From Cryptomeria japonica (taxonomy: Eukaryota; Streptophyta; Pinopsida; Cupressales; Cupressaceae): a DNA stretch of 64,000 nt. Location of the stretch: contig NC_081411.1 of NCBI RefSeq assembly GCF_030272615.1, positions 825,834,397 through 825,898,396 of the forward strand, given 5' to 3'. Shown here piece by piece: positions 34,970 to 47,690 of this stretch. Every line of letters starts with the position of its first letter. Position 1 is the stretch's first letter. Under the pieces are notes generated by a model, which saw only the letters and a list, made by a program, of their open reading frames with translations, was not told the origin of the DNA and searched no databases. Position numbers and translations under genes: made by a program.

Positions 34970-37900
34970 TCATAACAACTTTTCATCTAGAATTTTGTTC
35001 CCTTTTCTTTGTTCCTTTCTGGCATATTCAATGAATTTGGACGTAATCCCTTCAATCTCTGCAATGGGAATCTCTGCAATGGGAATCTCAGGCAGGTTCT
35101 TCATTCGTTCCTCCAAGTGAAGGACCTCATCAAAGGCCGCAAGAAGAGTCATCTCCCATCTGTGCTCCAATTCTTTTGTTCTCTCAATCAGGAACATAGT
35201 AGTATACATCTGATCTCGCTGCTCTTCTGTGATCACGCTGTCTTCTCTACAAAAGATGACCTTGATCCTGTCCTCCAACTTTTGTATATCCACATCTGTT
35301 TCAATCTCTATCCTTCTATCAAGGATTGCACATAGTACATCAAACACCTTATCTTGAATAGGATGGATAGTGTCCTCAACTTGGCTGCACCTACTATTGA
35401 TGTCCTTGAATAGAACCTCCTTCATTTGGAGCAAAATTGACCATTGTAGGAGATTATGAGTTCCACCATCAACTATCCTTTCTTGTGCTAAAACCTGTCT
35501 TGATGTCTTCCTTACTACTTGCAATACTGGCATGCTTATATCTCTAGTGTGAGTGAATGCATCGATAGTTACCACTAGATTATGAATGATCTCAAGGACT
35601 TGGATGGCCTTGTGGATTGTTTTCATCATTCTTCTGACACATTCCTTGGCTACCATGTAGGATCTATCAATCCATGTATCCATGAGTTGGGCCTAGTTCT
35701 TCATCTTTTCTACCTGATTTATTGACTCAAGAGTGAGTGCCTGCAAGGGTGAGACTACTGGATCCTGTCGCCCTAATGGCTCATTAAGTTGATTAAAATA
35801 ATTCCTTGAAGCATTAATCTCCCTTTCCAACCTTTTATTCTTTTCTATCTCTTCTTTTAGCTTATCACTGACTGCCCTCACTGAATCAGTCGCATCTTCC
35901 ATGGCTTGCTTGGAGGTAGGTGGACCAAGATCAAAAGTCTCCAAATCATATTCTTCCGCCATGATCTCATCATCATATTTGTCCATCGCTGGTGTAGCTA
36001 TCTGTATCTTTCTGGAGCTTGTATCATCTCTGATCACCTTAGATATCTTTGTAGCTTTCTTCTTTTCAATCCCCTCTTGAGACTTGCTTAGAAGACTTTC
36101 CAAATCAAATACTTGCTCCTCTTCTTCAACTACAACTACCCTTGTAAGCCTCTCTCTAAGCCAATCTGGAATGGAAGATTTTCCTTCTTTTACTTGCATT
36201 TCCTCAGGCAATGGCCGTTTGGCTCTAAAAGGAGATGTCGCTTCATCATCATTTCTTTCTTCTTGCTGACCATTATCACAAACTTGGAGAGGAAGAGACT
36301 GACTTGATGATTGTTGAGGTGTCCTTCCTTTGTCTTGTTTATCATTCTGTATTGTGGACTCCATGGACTCATCTATCTCATACACCTTCTCTCTTTGATC
36401 CTCTCCTTGACTTATCTCTTTTTCATGTCTGGAGGAAGCACTAGGAGGATGATCAGGATTTACTCTTTGTTTCTTCTTGGATGACTCTCTTTTCAGGTCC
36501 CTCCTTTCTCTTCGACCCCTTAGAATGAGAAGTGTTCTCACTTGCACTCACCTCTCCTTCTTCCGTTCTTGTTTCCAAGCTGAATGTCATAGCTATGTTT
36601 TGTTCTTTCAACTTTTGATGTTGGACATCCACCCATTTGCGAGTACAACTCAAAACTGGATCCATCAATGCTCTCAAGTCCGCGACCTCTTGTTCATCCC
36701 AATTGATCTTCACTTCTTTGTCTTCTTTCTCGTAGGAAGATTGAAGATATCTACCACTGTCCTGTGCTTGATCTGCTACTCTATAGATCTTACATTTCCT
36801 GATGAGATTGAGGGATAATCAAGAGCGCATCTTTCTCTTTACCTCTACATCATCCTGAACATTCATCCAAAAGTCTTCTACTTGAAATACATGCTTGTAC
36901 TTCTTCCCTGCAGTTTCTTCCACATGACCATGAGGATCAAAATTATCTCGCGAAGCAAAAGATTTGAATGAATAGAGAGAGTTCCTTTTCTGCATCTTCA
37001 GCTGCTTGAAAGTTAGAACAAAGTTCAGTTGAATTTCCAAGTGAAATAGGTATAGGGATACCATTCCCATGCTTGTGTATTGATGCCTTAGCACACGCTG
37101 CCAACTGTCTAGTCACTTCAAGTAGTACTACCCTATCCGTAGGATACCTTGGCAACATATAAGGAGGTGAGGGACATCCACAAATTCTGATGTAGCTGAA
37201 TTTAGGAAATTGAATGAACCATGCACCATGTTTCTTCACAAGCTCTTGTGCTTTTGGAGATATTTGTTGATGAATTCCTCCTTGTAGTGTCCTGGTGATA
37301 TGCATTGTGAAAGTATCGTTGACTAGCTTGTAGTACTTCTTAGGTGGATGATATACTTGGGCAGAGGAATTACATACTCTTATCTCTCCGGGCCCTCTCC
37401 CAACAATGCCTCTGTGTGGTAGTCCCGCATACTCATAACATCTAGCTAAAGAATATATAATATATGAGCTCATGTGGAATGACTTAGTAGGGACTAACCT
37501 CCTCAACTGCACATCTAGGTGATTACTGATAATTCTGGCCCAGTTGAACATCCCTTTCCCTTGTACGATCACTTGTATAAAGAAAAACATCCACTTGTCG
37601 AAAAAGAAGGCTTGAGAGGCACCTACAACTCGATTAAGCATGGTTATCAAGTCTCTGAATTCTGTGAGGTGTATTGGGTATTTTATTTAGGCGAGGCCTA
37701 CTCTTGAGCAACCAATTCTTATTGACGAAATTCAGACAAGTATCAGGATCATCTTCGTAGATAGACTTGGCTCCTTCTAGGCTGTTGTAGATCATATCCC
37801 TCTGCTTTGGAAGATGAAAAACTTCACTTATAGCTCCCTCTGAGAGATAGGCGAGGACAGTCCCATCCTTGGCCACAATTGTCCTTGAATGCGAATCATA

Positions 37901-38176
37901 GTGCTTGGCACATTCGATCATTAGCTCATGACACCTGACTGCGGGAGGGAAACCTGTCGCCTTGATGATTCCACTCTCAATTATCTTCTTGGCTATGGAT
38001 GAAGACTTGCCGATGTAAGGTGCTTCTCGAAACTTCTTCACATTGAAGTTTCCTAAGTTGGTGTCTTCGACATTGCTCCACTTGGACGCGATCCTTGTCT
38101 CCAAGTCGTCACTCCTTTGATCTTACTTAATGAGGGCTTGCCGAGTAGAGGATCCACTTGCCTTGGGGTTTTCCAT
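34970..38176 (-). pseudogene. E-family long ORF, copy 1 (decayed)
   Basis: About 3.2 kb on the minus strand, reading from an ATG at 38176 (M-E-N-P-K-A-S-G) through a TAA to the conserved I-A-S-K-W, T-N-L-G, C-A-K-H-Y block. It continues in other frames with W-A-R-I-I-S, S-S-Y-I-I-Y-S-L-A-R, H-I-T-R-T-L-Q-G-G and P-P-Y-M-L-P...R-V-V-L-L-E-V. A charged, coiled-coil-like middle (36547-35693) and a helical C-terminal part (35683-34970) follow after a TAG. Frame changes near 37640, 36900 and 36600 and stops show it is dead. It has the same order of blocks as the E copy at 48684-51866. Function unknown: no zinc knuckle, protease, RT or transposase motif. The first domain recalls putative plant transposon proteins found as extra ORFs in gypsy elements, but I cannot confirm that. 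Confidence 0.75.
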
Positions 38177-38195
38177 TTATCACCTATATAGATAT

Positions 38196-38697
38196 TATTA
38201 AATTATAGTCTCAGTCGTAACACAGAAAACTAAATGTGTTTGTCTCAGCGCACAGAATACTAATTCTGTTATTTACGATTTAATTAACATTGGAATTTAG
38301 TTAGTGTTAACTAACAAATTCGCTTTGCAAACGTTTAAGTTTGGTTAAAGTAATGAACGCCGGTGTAGAGGATTGTGGCTCCACACAGGGGTCACGACCC
38401 TATGTGGAACCACGTGGTTCCACATAGGATCGCGACCCCCTGTGGGGGCACGATTCCATGAAGACAATCGCATATATACGCCATCCTCCCTATTGAACTA
38501 AGAGTGTTCGATGTGGATAACAAAAACCAGAAAGATATCGGTGACATATATATACATTTGCCTTCGTACCTACAGAGGCAAATCGATAAGAGACATAATC
38601 GATTTTCATTTCTTCGATTTGACTCTAACATACCAGATATTGAAGCTACAACAAATCTGATTGCACAGAAACAATAATAGTCTATTTTACATTTACA
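38196..38697 (+). repeat. 5' LTR of the nested copia
   Basis: Starts TATTAAATTATAG (the 3' LTR has the canonical TG) and ends ATTTACA before the primer site. Includes a CCACGTGGTTCCACAT palindromic segment around 38410. Confidence 0.92.
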
Positions 38698-38710
38698 TGG
38701 TATCAGAGCC
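38698..38710 (+). other. Primer-binding site, initiator Met
   Basis: TGGTATCAGAGCC, the classical plant copia primer site, abuts the 5' LTR. Confidence 0.95.
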
Positions 38711-38773
38711 TAACTACTTAAGATCCGAATAGACTAAAAGTGAAGTTTACATTGCAAATCGAAGATTTCTAAA

Positions 38774-41700
38774 ATGGCGAACACAATCAGATTCGAGGAC
38801 AGACTCGAAGGAGCAGCAAATTTTGTGGCTTGGAAAGTCAGAATTACGATAGTATTAAAAGAGAACAAAGTAATCAAATTCATAAAGAAGACAAGCCCGA
38901 ACCTGCAGACGAACTTGAGAAAACTGTGTGGAATGAAGGAAATGATAAAGCTGTAAAAATCGTGATAGATGCAGTAAGGGATCACATAATACCACTTATA
39001 TTAAAATATGGCAACGCTTATGAAATGTTCAAAACCCTTGAAAGGACGTATGAGATAAACAATCCGAGCAAAACCCTAGCTCTAAAAAGACAGTTGAACC
39101 ACATAAGTATAAATAAAGGTGAAACAATAAACTCATACTTCATGAGGATAGGTTCACTCAGAGATCAACTGCAAAAACTTGATTATCATGTCGAGAAGCA
39201 AGAACTATCAATGATTACTCTAGATAGATTACCTGAATCCTGGGAATCATTCAAACAAGGCATAAATGCAAGGGATAAATTTACAGAATTTGATCGACTA
39301 AGGGATGACTGCCTCCTTGAAGAGTTAAGGCAAATGAAAGGGGGAAATCACAAAACTAAGGATGAGGACCTCCACATTCTGAATACCGACTCCCGTAAGA
39401 AAGGCAAGGAGAGAAACTTCAAGAAGAGAAAATCCCATCATGGGAAAAGCTTGCATAAGAAAGACATGTCAAAAATCCAATGTCATAGATGTGATCAGTA
39501 CGGACACATGTCATTTAATTGTCCTGACAAAGTAAAACAGAAGGCATCATTCGCCAAAGTAGAGAGGAACACAGAACTTGAATCTGAGAAATTTGTATTA
39601 TATTCAGCACTATCAAGTCAAGCTTCACCCAAGTCTAACACTTGGGTGATAGACAGTGGATCGTCAAGACATGTCATTGGATTGAGAGAATTACTAGACT
39701 CAATGGAAGAGGGATCAAATGAAGAGGTAATAATAGGGGATGACTCTGCACATCCTGTAAAAGGTGTCGGGACATGTACAATCAGACTGAAGTCTGGAAT
39801 CTCAATCCAACTCACCGGGGTACTATTTGTACCAGGCATCAAAAGGAACTTAGTCTCTATCTCTGCACTTGAGGATGACGGATATAGAGTCTCATTCATA
39901 GAAGGAAAGGTAATGGCATGGCCAAAAACATTCACCTTCAAAAGAGCACAAGTGATTGGTTACAGACAAGGACACCTATATGAATTGTATAATGAGCCAA
40001 ATCAAACCTTACTTCATGACGTCATAGACCGAGCGGAAATTTGGCATAGAAGACTAGGGCACTTACATTTTCATGCTCTACCCTCTATGGAGAAATTAGT
40101 CACAGGACTACCTAAACTAAAGCCAATTCATTCAGATGTTTGTAAAGGATGTGCACTAGGGAAAAACACTAAAAGCTCTTTTCCTTGCAGTTCTAGAAAA
40201 ACTAAAGAAATACTAGAACTAGTTCACTCTGACTTATGTGGGCCTATGTCTGAACCATCACTAGGAAACACATTATACTATGTAATCTTTGTAGACAATT
40301 TTTCTAGGAAAACTTGGATTTATTTCCTTAAAAGTAAAGAGTCTGAAGATATTCTTAGGAAATTTAAAGAGTTCAAATCTATTACAGAAAATCACTCTGG
40401 TAGGAAAATCAAAACTCTTAGGACTGACAATGGTAGGGAATACACATCAGAAGTATTTAAAGAGTTTTGCAAAGATGCTAGGATTAAGAGGGAGTTCACT
40501 GTACCCTACAATCCTCAACAAAACGGGGTTGCTGAAAGAAAAAATAGAACAATAGTAGAAGCGGCAAGGGCTATGTTGTTAGATCAAAACCTAGAAACTG
40601 CACTTTAGGGAGAAGCCACTAATACCGCTGTATACATTCAAAACAATCAAAACAAATGTCCTCACTCTCATATTGGTGACAAAACTCCTGAAGAAGTCTT
40701 TACTGGAATTAAACCTGATATTAGCCATCTCAAAATATTTGGATGTCTTGTTTATATTCATGTACCTAAGGAGAAAAGAACTAAATTAGAACCTACTAGA
40801 CAGAAAGGGATTTTTGTAGGATATAGTGAAACATCTAAAGCCTACCGAATATTCATCCCTGGTCAACGACAAATAGAATTAAGCAGAGATGTCATATTTG
40901 AGGAAGATATAGCTATTAACAAAACAAGGAGTTTCATCACACCTGAAATCCCAACTAATTCCATTAACTTGGAAGAAAATTCTCTTTTTGAAACTCAGGG
41001 GGAGCATCCTGAGGATAACACCTGGGAACTTGAGAACACTACAACAGAGAATCCCAGGAAGAGACCACTATGGGCCACTAAAACAGTACAGGAAGCAGAA
41101 TCCTTTGCAGCACCTAGAGGAACAGTTAGAGAAAGCAAAAGACCTTCAAAGTTTTCTAGCTATGTTACTCTAATGACAGACCTCATAAATGCTGAACCTT
41201 CAAGCGCCGGAGAGGCTCTTAAACAACAAGTATGGAAGGATGCCATGATAGAGGAATATCAATCTATCTTAAAGAATGATATGTGGAAAATTGTGCCTAG
41301 ACCTAAAGGAAAATCAGTTGTATCTTCTAAATGGCTCTTTAAAATTAAGTATGCTGCTGATGGCAGTATAGAAAAACATAAGGCAAGATTTGTTGCTCGA
41401 GGCTTCTCACAGAAGGAAGGAATTGACTATGAAGGAACATTTGCACTTGTTGCATGATACACTTCTGTCAGAACAATCCTGACTATTGCAGCATCTAAAG
41501 GATGGAAAGTTCATCAAATGGATGTAAAAACTGCATTTTTGAATGGAACAATTGAAGAAGAAGTATATCTAGAGCAACCTAAGGGATTTGAGGTAAATAA
41601 TGCTAAAACACATGTATGCAAGTTAGAGAAAGCACTGTATGGATTAAAACAAGCTCCCAGAGCATGGTACCAAAGAATTGATAGTTACTTATTAGAGATA

Positions 41701-42720
41701 GGTTTCTCTAAGAACATTGCTGATCCAAATCTGTATTTCAAAATAATCAAAGGTGAAATGTTGATACTCATATTATATGTAGATGACTTATTAATTACAG
41801 GCGAAGATCATCTCATTGCAAAATGCAAACAGGGACTAGCTTCAGAGTTTGAGATGAAGGATTTAGGTCTACTCCATTATTTCCTTGGATTAGAAGTATA
41901 GCAAAAACCAGATGGTATTTATCTAAATCAAGGTAAATACACCATTGACATTCTGAAGAGATTTGGAATGATGAATTGTAAGCTAATGTCATCTCCTATG
42001 GAAACAAACCTACATAAACTAAAAGAAGCTATAGCAGATTCCAAATTTGCAGATCCAACATTATACAGACAAATTATTGGATCATTAATGTACCTAGTCA
42101 ATACCAGACCTGATATATGTTATGCAGTAAATGCACTCAACCAACACATGGTTGAACCCAAAGAAATACATTTGGTTGCAGTAAAGCATATATTGAGATA
42201 TCTACAAGGTACCTTGGACTATGGACTGCATTATGAACACACTGCATTGAACCTACATGGATACTCTGATTCAGACTGGGCTGGAAGCGTGATAGACAGG
42301 AAGAGCACTTCAGGATGCTGTTTTAGCTTAGGATCAGCTATGGTATCTTGGATCTGCAGAAAACAATCATTCGTAGCTCAGAGCTCCACAGAAGCTGAAT
42401 ATATAGCTGCATCCATGGCAGCTAAGGAAGCTGTATGGTTGAGGAAATTGATAGTAGGATTGTTTGGTGAAAGTCTGAATCCTACTATCATTCATTGTGA
42501 CAATCAGAGCTGCATTAAACTTTCAGTGAATCCATTTTTTCATGATAGATCCTAGCACATTGAGATCCCATATCACTATGTAAGAGACATGACAAAGAGA
42601 AAGGTAATAAGACTGGAATATGTCAATACAGGAGATCAGACAGGTGACATTCTCACCAAACCCCTAGCAAGAGTGAAAATTGATCACTTCAGGAGGTATC
42701 TTGGTATGGTTAAAATGTAA
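38774..42720 (+). pseudogene. Copia gag-pol, nearly complete but broken
   Basis: The gag starts at ATG 38774 (M-A-N-T-I-R-F-E-D-R-L) and shifts frame near 38880-38900; everything after reads in one frame to TAA 42718-42720. Domains in order: gag; zinc knuckle CHRCDQYGHMSFNC (from 39481); protease V-I-D-S-G-S-S (~39650); integrase with WHRRLGHLH...CKGC, HSDLCGP, RTDNGRE and AERKN, so the D-D-E set is present; RT with [22 protein letters not shown] and YVDD (41776-41787); RNase H with SDSDWAG, STEAEYIAA and HCDNQS; terminal GDILTKPL. Stops: TAG 40606, TGA 41455, TAG 41899, TAG 42553. A full domain set in an inactivated copy. Confidence 0.95.
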
Positions 42721-43156
42721 TTGATGTCTAAAATTATGTAAACTTCTCGGTCATATATTTTAGTATATGAAGTATGTAACCTTTCCCTGTGTTCATTCCT
42801 AAAGGATGACGATTCTTTAGTTAATGAACACTTGTATTTTAACATTGTAAGGTGACGATCTTATAAATGTTTGGAAGATCATATAAACTGAAAATCAGAC
42901 AATTTGAATATCAGTAATATGATAAGTTATAGTAGACATTATGTAAGTGGATTAATGTCAGTGCACATACTATAACAGGGATATCAAAGTGAGTATATCC
43001 TTAGTATCATAGGCTGATACTTAAACTTGGATATCAAAGTGAGTATATCCTTAGTATCACACATTGATACTTCACACCTAGGTGATGTGATTCTCATGAG
43101 ATTAGTGATGAGCTAAATTAAAGTTTTAGGCCTATACTCCTAAGACTAAGAGAGAG
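42721..43156 (+). other. Copia 3' untranslated internal region and purine tract
   Basis: Holds a duplicated GGATATCAAAGTGAGTATATCCTTAGTATCA unit (about 42978 and 43028) and ends in a CTAAGAGAGAG purine tract (43146-43156) before the LTR. Confidence 0.75.
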
Positions 43157-43658
43157 TGTTAAATTATAGTCTCAGTCGTAACATAGAAAACTAAACTTGT
43201 TTGTATCAGCACACAGAATACTAATTCTGTTATTTACGATTTAATTAACATTGGAATTTAGTTAGTGTTAACTAACAAATTCGCTTAGCAAACGTTTAAG
43301 TTTGGTTAAAGTAATGAATGCCGGTGTAGAGGATCGTGGCTCCACACAGGGGTCACGACCCTATGTGGAACCACGTGGTTCCACATAGGATCGCGACCCC
43401 CTGTGGGGGTACGATTCCATGAAGACAATCGCATATATACGCCATCCTCCATATTGAACTAAGAGTGTTCGATGTGGATAACAAAAACCAGAAAGATATT
43501 GGTTACATATATATACATTTGCCTTCGTACCTACAAAGGCAAATCGATAAGAGACATAATCGATTTTCATTTCTTCGATCTGACTCTAACATACCAGATA
43601 TTGAAGCTACAGCAAATCTGATTGCACAGAAACAATAACAGTCTATTTTACATTTATA
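43157..43658 (+). repeat. 3' LTR of the nested copia
   Basis: Starts TGTTAAATTATAG and ends ATTTATA (the 5' LTR has ACA), 502 bp. Confidence 0.92.
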
Positions 43659-44772
43659 GATACCTTAAGTTAGAGTTTTAAAGGGATAGGTCACAAGTAT
43701 GATCAATTCAAGACCTTAAAATAGCAACTATGCCTATACTATGAACTTCAATTTGAAAATCAAAAGAATAAGCTTTAAAATTACGAATTTTCAAATCGAC
43801 ATCACATATGAATCAAGCTATATCATGAAGACTTAACTTCTCAAAAATAATTGATATTGAACTGAATCAGATCTTCATTAAAACTCCCTCAAATAAATCA
43901 GATTGCACATACCTTAATCTTGATTTCAAAGATATTGACCTGAAAAAGATGGGTAAATGGTAAGTTGCTGTTGAATTCACCTCTCTTCCAAGTGATGCTT
44001 TCACAAGATAGCTTCCTTAAACAATTCAGACCTGCACCTTAAATATATCAGAGTCTCTTTAGAAGGATCGGTATTCTCTAAACTTACCCTCTCAAATCTG
44101 AAGCTTACCTCTCCACTCACCAATTTAGCTACTAAATCTGTCTTTAAGAAGATGGCTTGGCGAATAAAAAAAATATGAAGACTGCTGATAGGTCTGGAAT
44201 TTGCTTCTTTACTGTTGGAAGATTCCTCTCATTAATCTGCTTTATTACACCAGGTATAGGCTAAGAAAAGATCGCTATCATGCCTTTGGAGTTCGCTTTC
44301 ATCAATATATAAAATTCGGCCTTTGCACTTGTCAACTTTGGAATTCTCCTTCCAACTGCTGAGTATCGCCCTCTCAATCTGCTCTTAAATTTGCCTTAAA
44401 GAAAATTTGTTTGAATGAATGATAAATGGTCAATGATCAATCCTCCCTTATAGGTGCCTTCATGGGGAGATTTGCTTTCTAGATGAAAGCCAACTTGAAT
44501 AAAACCCATCGCATTTCCTTTAACTTGGCCGACTTTCTAATCAAAATTTCAAACTTGCTTTGGCGCCAAAAGGTGAAATTGGTTTATCAATGCATCAATG
44601 TTCCTTAGCCAATTTATTTGCTCCTAGGCCGACTCGCATCTAGCCTCTTATCCATTTAGTCTTTACCATATGCTTTTGCCCTTTTTCCTTACGATGTATA
44701 TGTGTTTAACAACAACATAGCTTGTGTACCTTAGAGAGGGACATGAGTGAAATTCTCTTCTTCAATGCATTT

Positions 44773-45756
44773 CGCTCTGGACCCTTTGGAAGGGTCCTGA
44801 GCAAATTTAGTCTTTTGCCCGATTCTTCTTCTATTTCTCATGATTTCGTCCTAGACTTGACCTTTGAAATCTTTTCCTATCAAGATCATGTTATTTTGCC
44901 CTCAAAATCTACTCCAAGTGGGATCCATTCAATGTCTTAGGTGGACTATTATGTCCTTCCAAGAAGTTCGCTCCTTTACCTTTGGAAGGGTCATGAGCGA
45001 AATTCTTCCTTTTGATGCCATTTATCTTCCATTGGTCATTACTTTGCCTTGAACTTAACTTATCCAACCCTCTTCTTATCATGATTATGTCAACTCGCCT
45101 CTATCTTAGCTTAAAACAAGATCCTTTTAGTTCATTAGGTGAAATAGGGAGTCCTAAGGATTTCACTCCTGTACCTTTGGAAAGGTCAGGAGCGAAATTC
45201 TTCCTCTAGACTTTATTCATACTCAACTTGCCTAGGACTTGTCTTTTCCACCCTCCTATCACCATCAAGTCAACTCGCCCTCAATTTAGCTTTGGATAGG
45301 ATTCGTTCAATGTCTTAGGTGGGAAATTAGGATCTTTCAAAGATTTCGCTCCTTTACCTCAGAGAGGGTCAAGATTGAATTTGAGGGATTGGGCCTAGAC
45401 GTCAATCAATCATACAATCTTCATCCTTACCCACGTTGCCTTAGTCTAAGCTCATGCTAACAAGTCACCTTTAGGTTTCCTTGCTCAAGTTCCGGGTCAA
45501 GGAGCAAATCTTAACAAATTCACTTAGGTACCTTTGGAAGGTACATGACCTCGAGGAATTCGCTCTGGACCCTTTGGAAGGGTCAGGAGTGAAATTTGCT
45601 TCTTGGCTCAAATTTCTCTCATTTTGGTTTTCAAGTTTGCTTCAGTTCATTTATAAGGCATGGATAGATCATTCTTCCTTCAATTGAGGCCTGGAAGCAA
45701 GGGTTAAAGTCCAAGTTAGGACCAAGAGAGGTTCTTAGGAGAATTTGCTCTGGACC
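44773..45756 (-). repeat. ~190-bp degenerate tandem repeats with palindromic core (E2), first part
   Basis: The core GCTCCTGTACC-TTTGGAA-GGGTCAGGAGCG and variants can form a ~12-bp stem with a 7-nt loop. Cores lie at about 44773, 44969, 45164, 45347 (degenerate), 45521, 45561 and 45746 (half), mostly 174-196 bp apart. Sequence between cores is recognisably repeated (G-C-G-A-A-A-T-T-C-T-T-C after each core). The array is cut by element E at GGACC and resumes at 52749. Confidence 0.8.
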
Positions 45757-46140
45757 TGTTGTGACCTTTTTCACACATCGCCCCATTGCAAATGGGGGCC
45801 CTCTCTTTTCTTGCTTTCTAGGATTTTGTTAGTATCCTGTGACCTTTTGCTGCAGTTTCACCAAGCCTTGTCCAGTTCAGAGCATTCCAGGCCCTGACAA
45901 TCGAAAGTTAGTTTTTGCAAGTTATGTGATTCCAAAGTGTGAACACCACCAGAGTGCTTAGAGAGGCCAAAGGACGAAGATCGCAATTGATTTGGACGAA
46001 TTTGGACAACTTTCTATTTTTAGAAAGTTTGCTTTTTTTGCCTTTTCCTATTTTTTAGGAAGTTTCGTTTTTGGCCTTTTTAGCCCAATCTCGGTATGGC
46101 TATTTTTAGAAAGTTTTCCCTATTTTTTAGGGATGTTTGC

Positions 46141-46621
46141 TTTTTGCTTTTTTCGGGATGCAAACCTAGGGTTTACACTTGCACCATCGACCAGCTCCGA
46201 CCAGATCTCGAAAATTCCAAGTTTTGACCTAAAAAAGCTAAATCCCTAGATTTTAGGCTGTTTGCTTTTTCGGGATGCAAACCTAGGGTTTACACTTGTC
46301 CTATTGACCTGCCTCGACCGGAACTCGAAAATTCCAAGTTTTGACCTAAAAAAGCTAAATCCCTAGATTTTAGGCTTTTGCTTTTTCCGGGATGCAAACC
46401 TAGGGTTTACACTTGCACCATCGACCAGCTCCGACCAGATCTCGAAAATTCCAAGTTTTGACCTAAAAAAGCTAAATCCCTAGATTTTAGGCTTTTTGCT
46501 TTTTCGGGATGCAAACCTAGGGTTTACACTTGTACTACTGACCAGCTTCGACCGGAACCCGAAAATTCCAAGTTTTGATCTAAAAAGCTGAATCCCTAGA
46601 TTTTAGGCTTTTTGCTTTTTC
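46141..46621 (+). repeat. 117-bp tandem repeat, about four copies, in element E
   Basis: Copies start at GGGATGCAAACCTAGGGTTT at about 46155, 46272, 46389 and 46506, exactly 117 bp apart, each followed by CGAAAATTCCAAGTTTTGA and CTAAATCCCTAGATTTTAGG. Copies alternate between two sub-types (GCACCATCGACC and GTCCTATTGACC/GTACTACTGACC). Confidence 0.92.
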
Positions 46622-46769
46622 AGATGATCCACCTAAGAACGGATTTCAAATTTCAAGTTAATTCGGTTAAATTAGATTAAACTGTGAAATTTTTAAATTT
46701 CTTTGAAAATTCTTCTAAGTCTGGCTAACAAGGGTTTTGAAATGTTTCTGCAGGTTCAAACCCCATCAC

Positions 46770-47690
46770 GAAGGTGAAGAGGCCATGAAGGAGCCTTGCA
46801 TGAAGTCCGCCATGCCTTAGAAGGCTGTGTGGGTGCTCTCATCAAAGTCTGCCATGCCTTAGGGAGGCCACATGGGTGCCCACTCTAAAGTCCGCCCCAC
46901 CTAAAGAGACCATGGAGGAGCAAGGGTTGAAGTCTGCCCAAGGCTTAGGAGACCAAGGAAGAGCAAGGCTTGAAGTCCGCCCAAGATCAAAGGAGGTCAC
47001 ATGGGTGCAAGGCTTGAAGTCCGCCCAAGGCATAAGAGGGGCCATGAGGAAGCAACCTCCAAAGTCCGCCCAGGCATAAGAGGGGCCATGAGGGAGCAAC
47101 CTCCAAAGTCCGCCCAAGCAAGAAGAGGGGCCATGAAGGAGGTAACTCCAAAGTCCGCCCAAGCAAGAAGAGGGGCCATGAAGGAGGTAACTCCAAAGTC
47201 CGCCCAAGGCATAAGAGGGGCCATGAGGGAGCAACCTCCAAAGTCCGCCCAAGCAAGAAGAGGGGCCATGAAGGAGGTAACTCCAAAGTCCGCCCAAGCA
47301 AGAAGAGGGGCCATGAGGGAGCAACCTCCAAAGTCCGCCCAACCATGAAGAGGCCAAGGCTTGAAGTCCGCCCAAGGAGGAAGGAGACCATGAAGGTGTC
47401 AAGGCCCAAGCCCGCCAAAGATAAAGGAGCCATCAAGGAGGTCATGTGGGTGCTAGGCCCAAAGTCCGCCCCACCTAGAGAGACCATGGAGGAGTCAACA
47501 CCAAAGTCCGCCAAGGTAAAGGAGACCTTGAAGGTGCTAAGGCTAAAGTCTGCCAAGGTGAAGAGATCATGTGGGAGCAAGGGTCAAAGTCCGCCCTAAT
47601 GCCTTAGCCAAAATTTTTGCCATAATGGAGGCCAAGGAAGAGTTCTAGCCAGAGTCCGCCATACCCTGGAGATGTGTTTAAAGTCCGCCA
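46770..47690 (+). repeat. ~45-bp tandem repeat, about twenty units, in element E
   Basis: Units are built on CAAAGTCCGCCCAAG(CAAGAAGAGGGGCCATGA). The central block (47000-47345) has a regular period near 45 bp, a multiple of three, so several frames on both strands stay open. Peripheral units are variable in length. The overlapping open frames are therefore a by-product, not separate genes. Confidence 0.9.

Larger units (their letters stand above)
38196..43658 (+). mobile_element. Ty1/copia retrotransposon nested in E2
   Basis: 5463 bp with two 502-bp LTRs (38196-38697 and 43157-43658), flanking 5-mers GATAT (38191-38195) and GATAC (43659-43663), an initiator-Met primer site and a purine tract. 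By eye the LTRs differ at about 18 of 502 positions without indels, so it is clearly older than the gypsy-type element at 14.9 kb. The gag-pol ORF has one frameshift and four in-frame stops. It interrupts E2 about 20 bp upstream of the E2 ORF start codon. Confidence 0.95.

Noticed and set aside
35009-36818. Plus-strand ORFs of 60-113 aa opposite the E2 ORF
   Set aside because: Antisense shadows of the minus-strand reading frame.
38880-38900. Programmed frameshift in copia gag
   Set aside because: Copia elements usually have one ORF, and this copy also has four stops, so an inactivating indel is simpler.
46842-47602. Long overlapping ORFs on both strands (up to 197 aa)
   Set aside because: All are products of the ~45-bp tandem array, whose period is a multiple of three; no start context, domain or non-repeat sequence.
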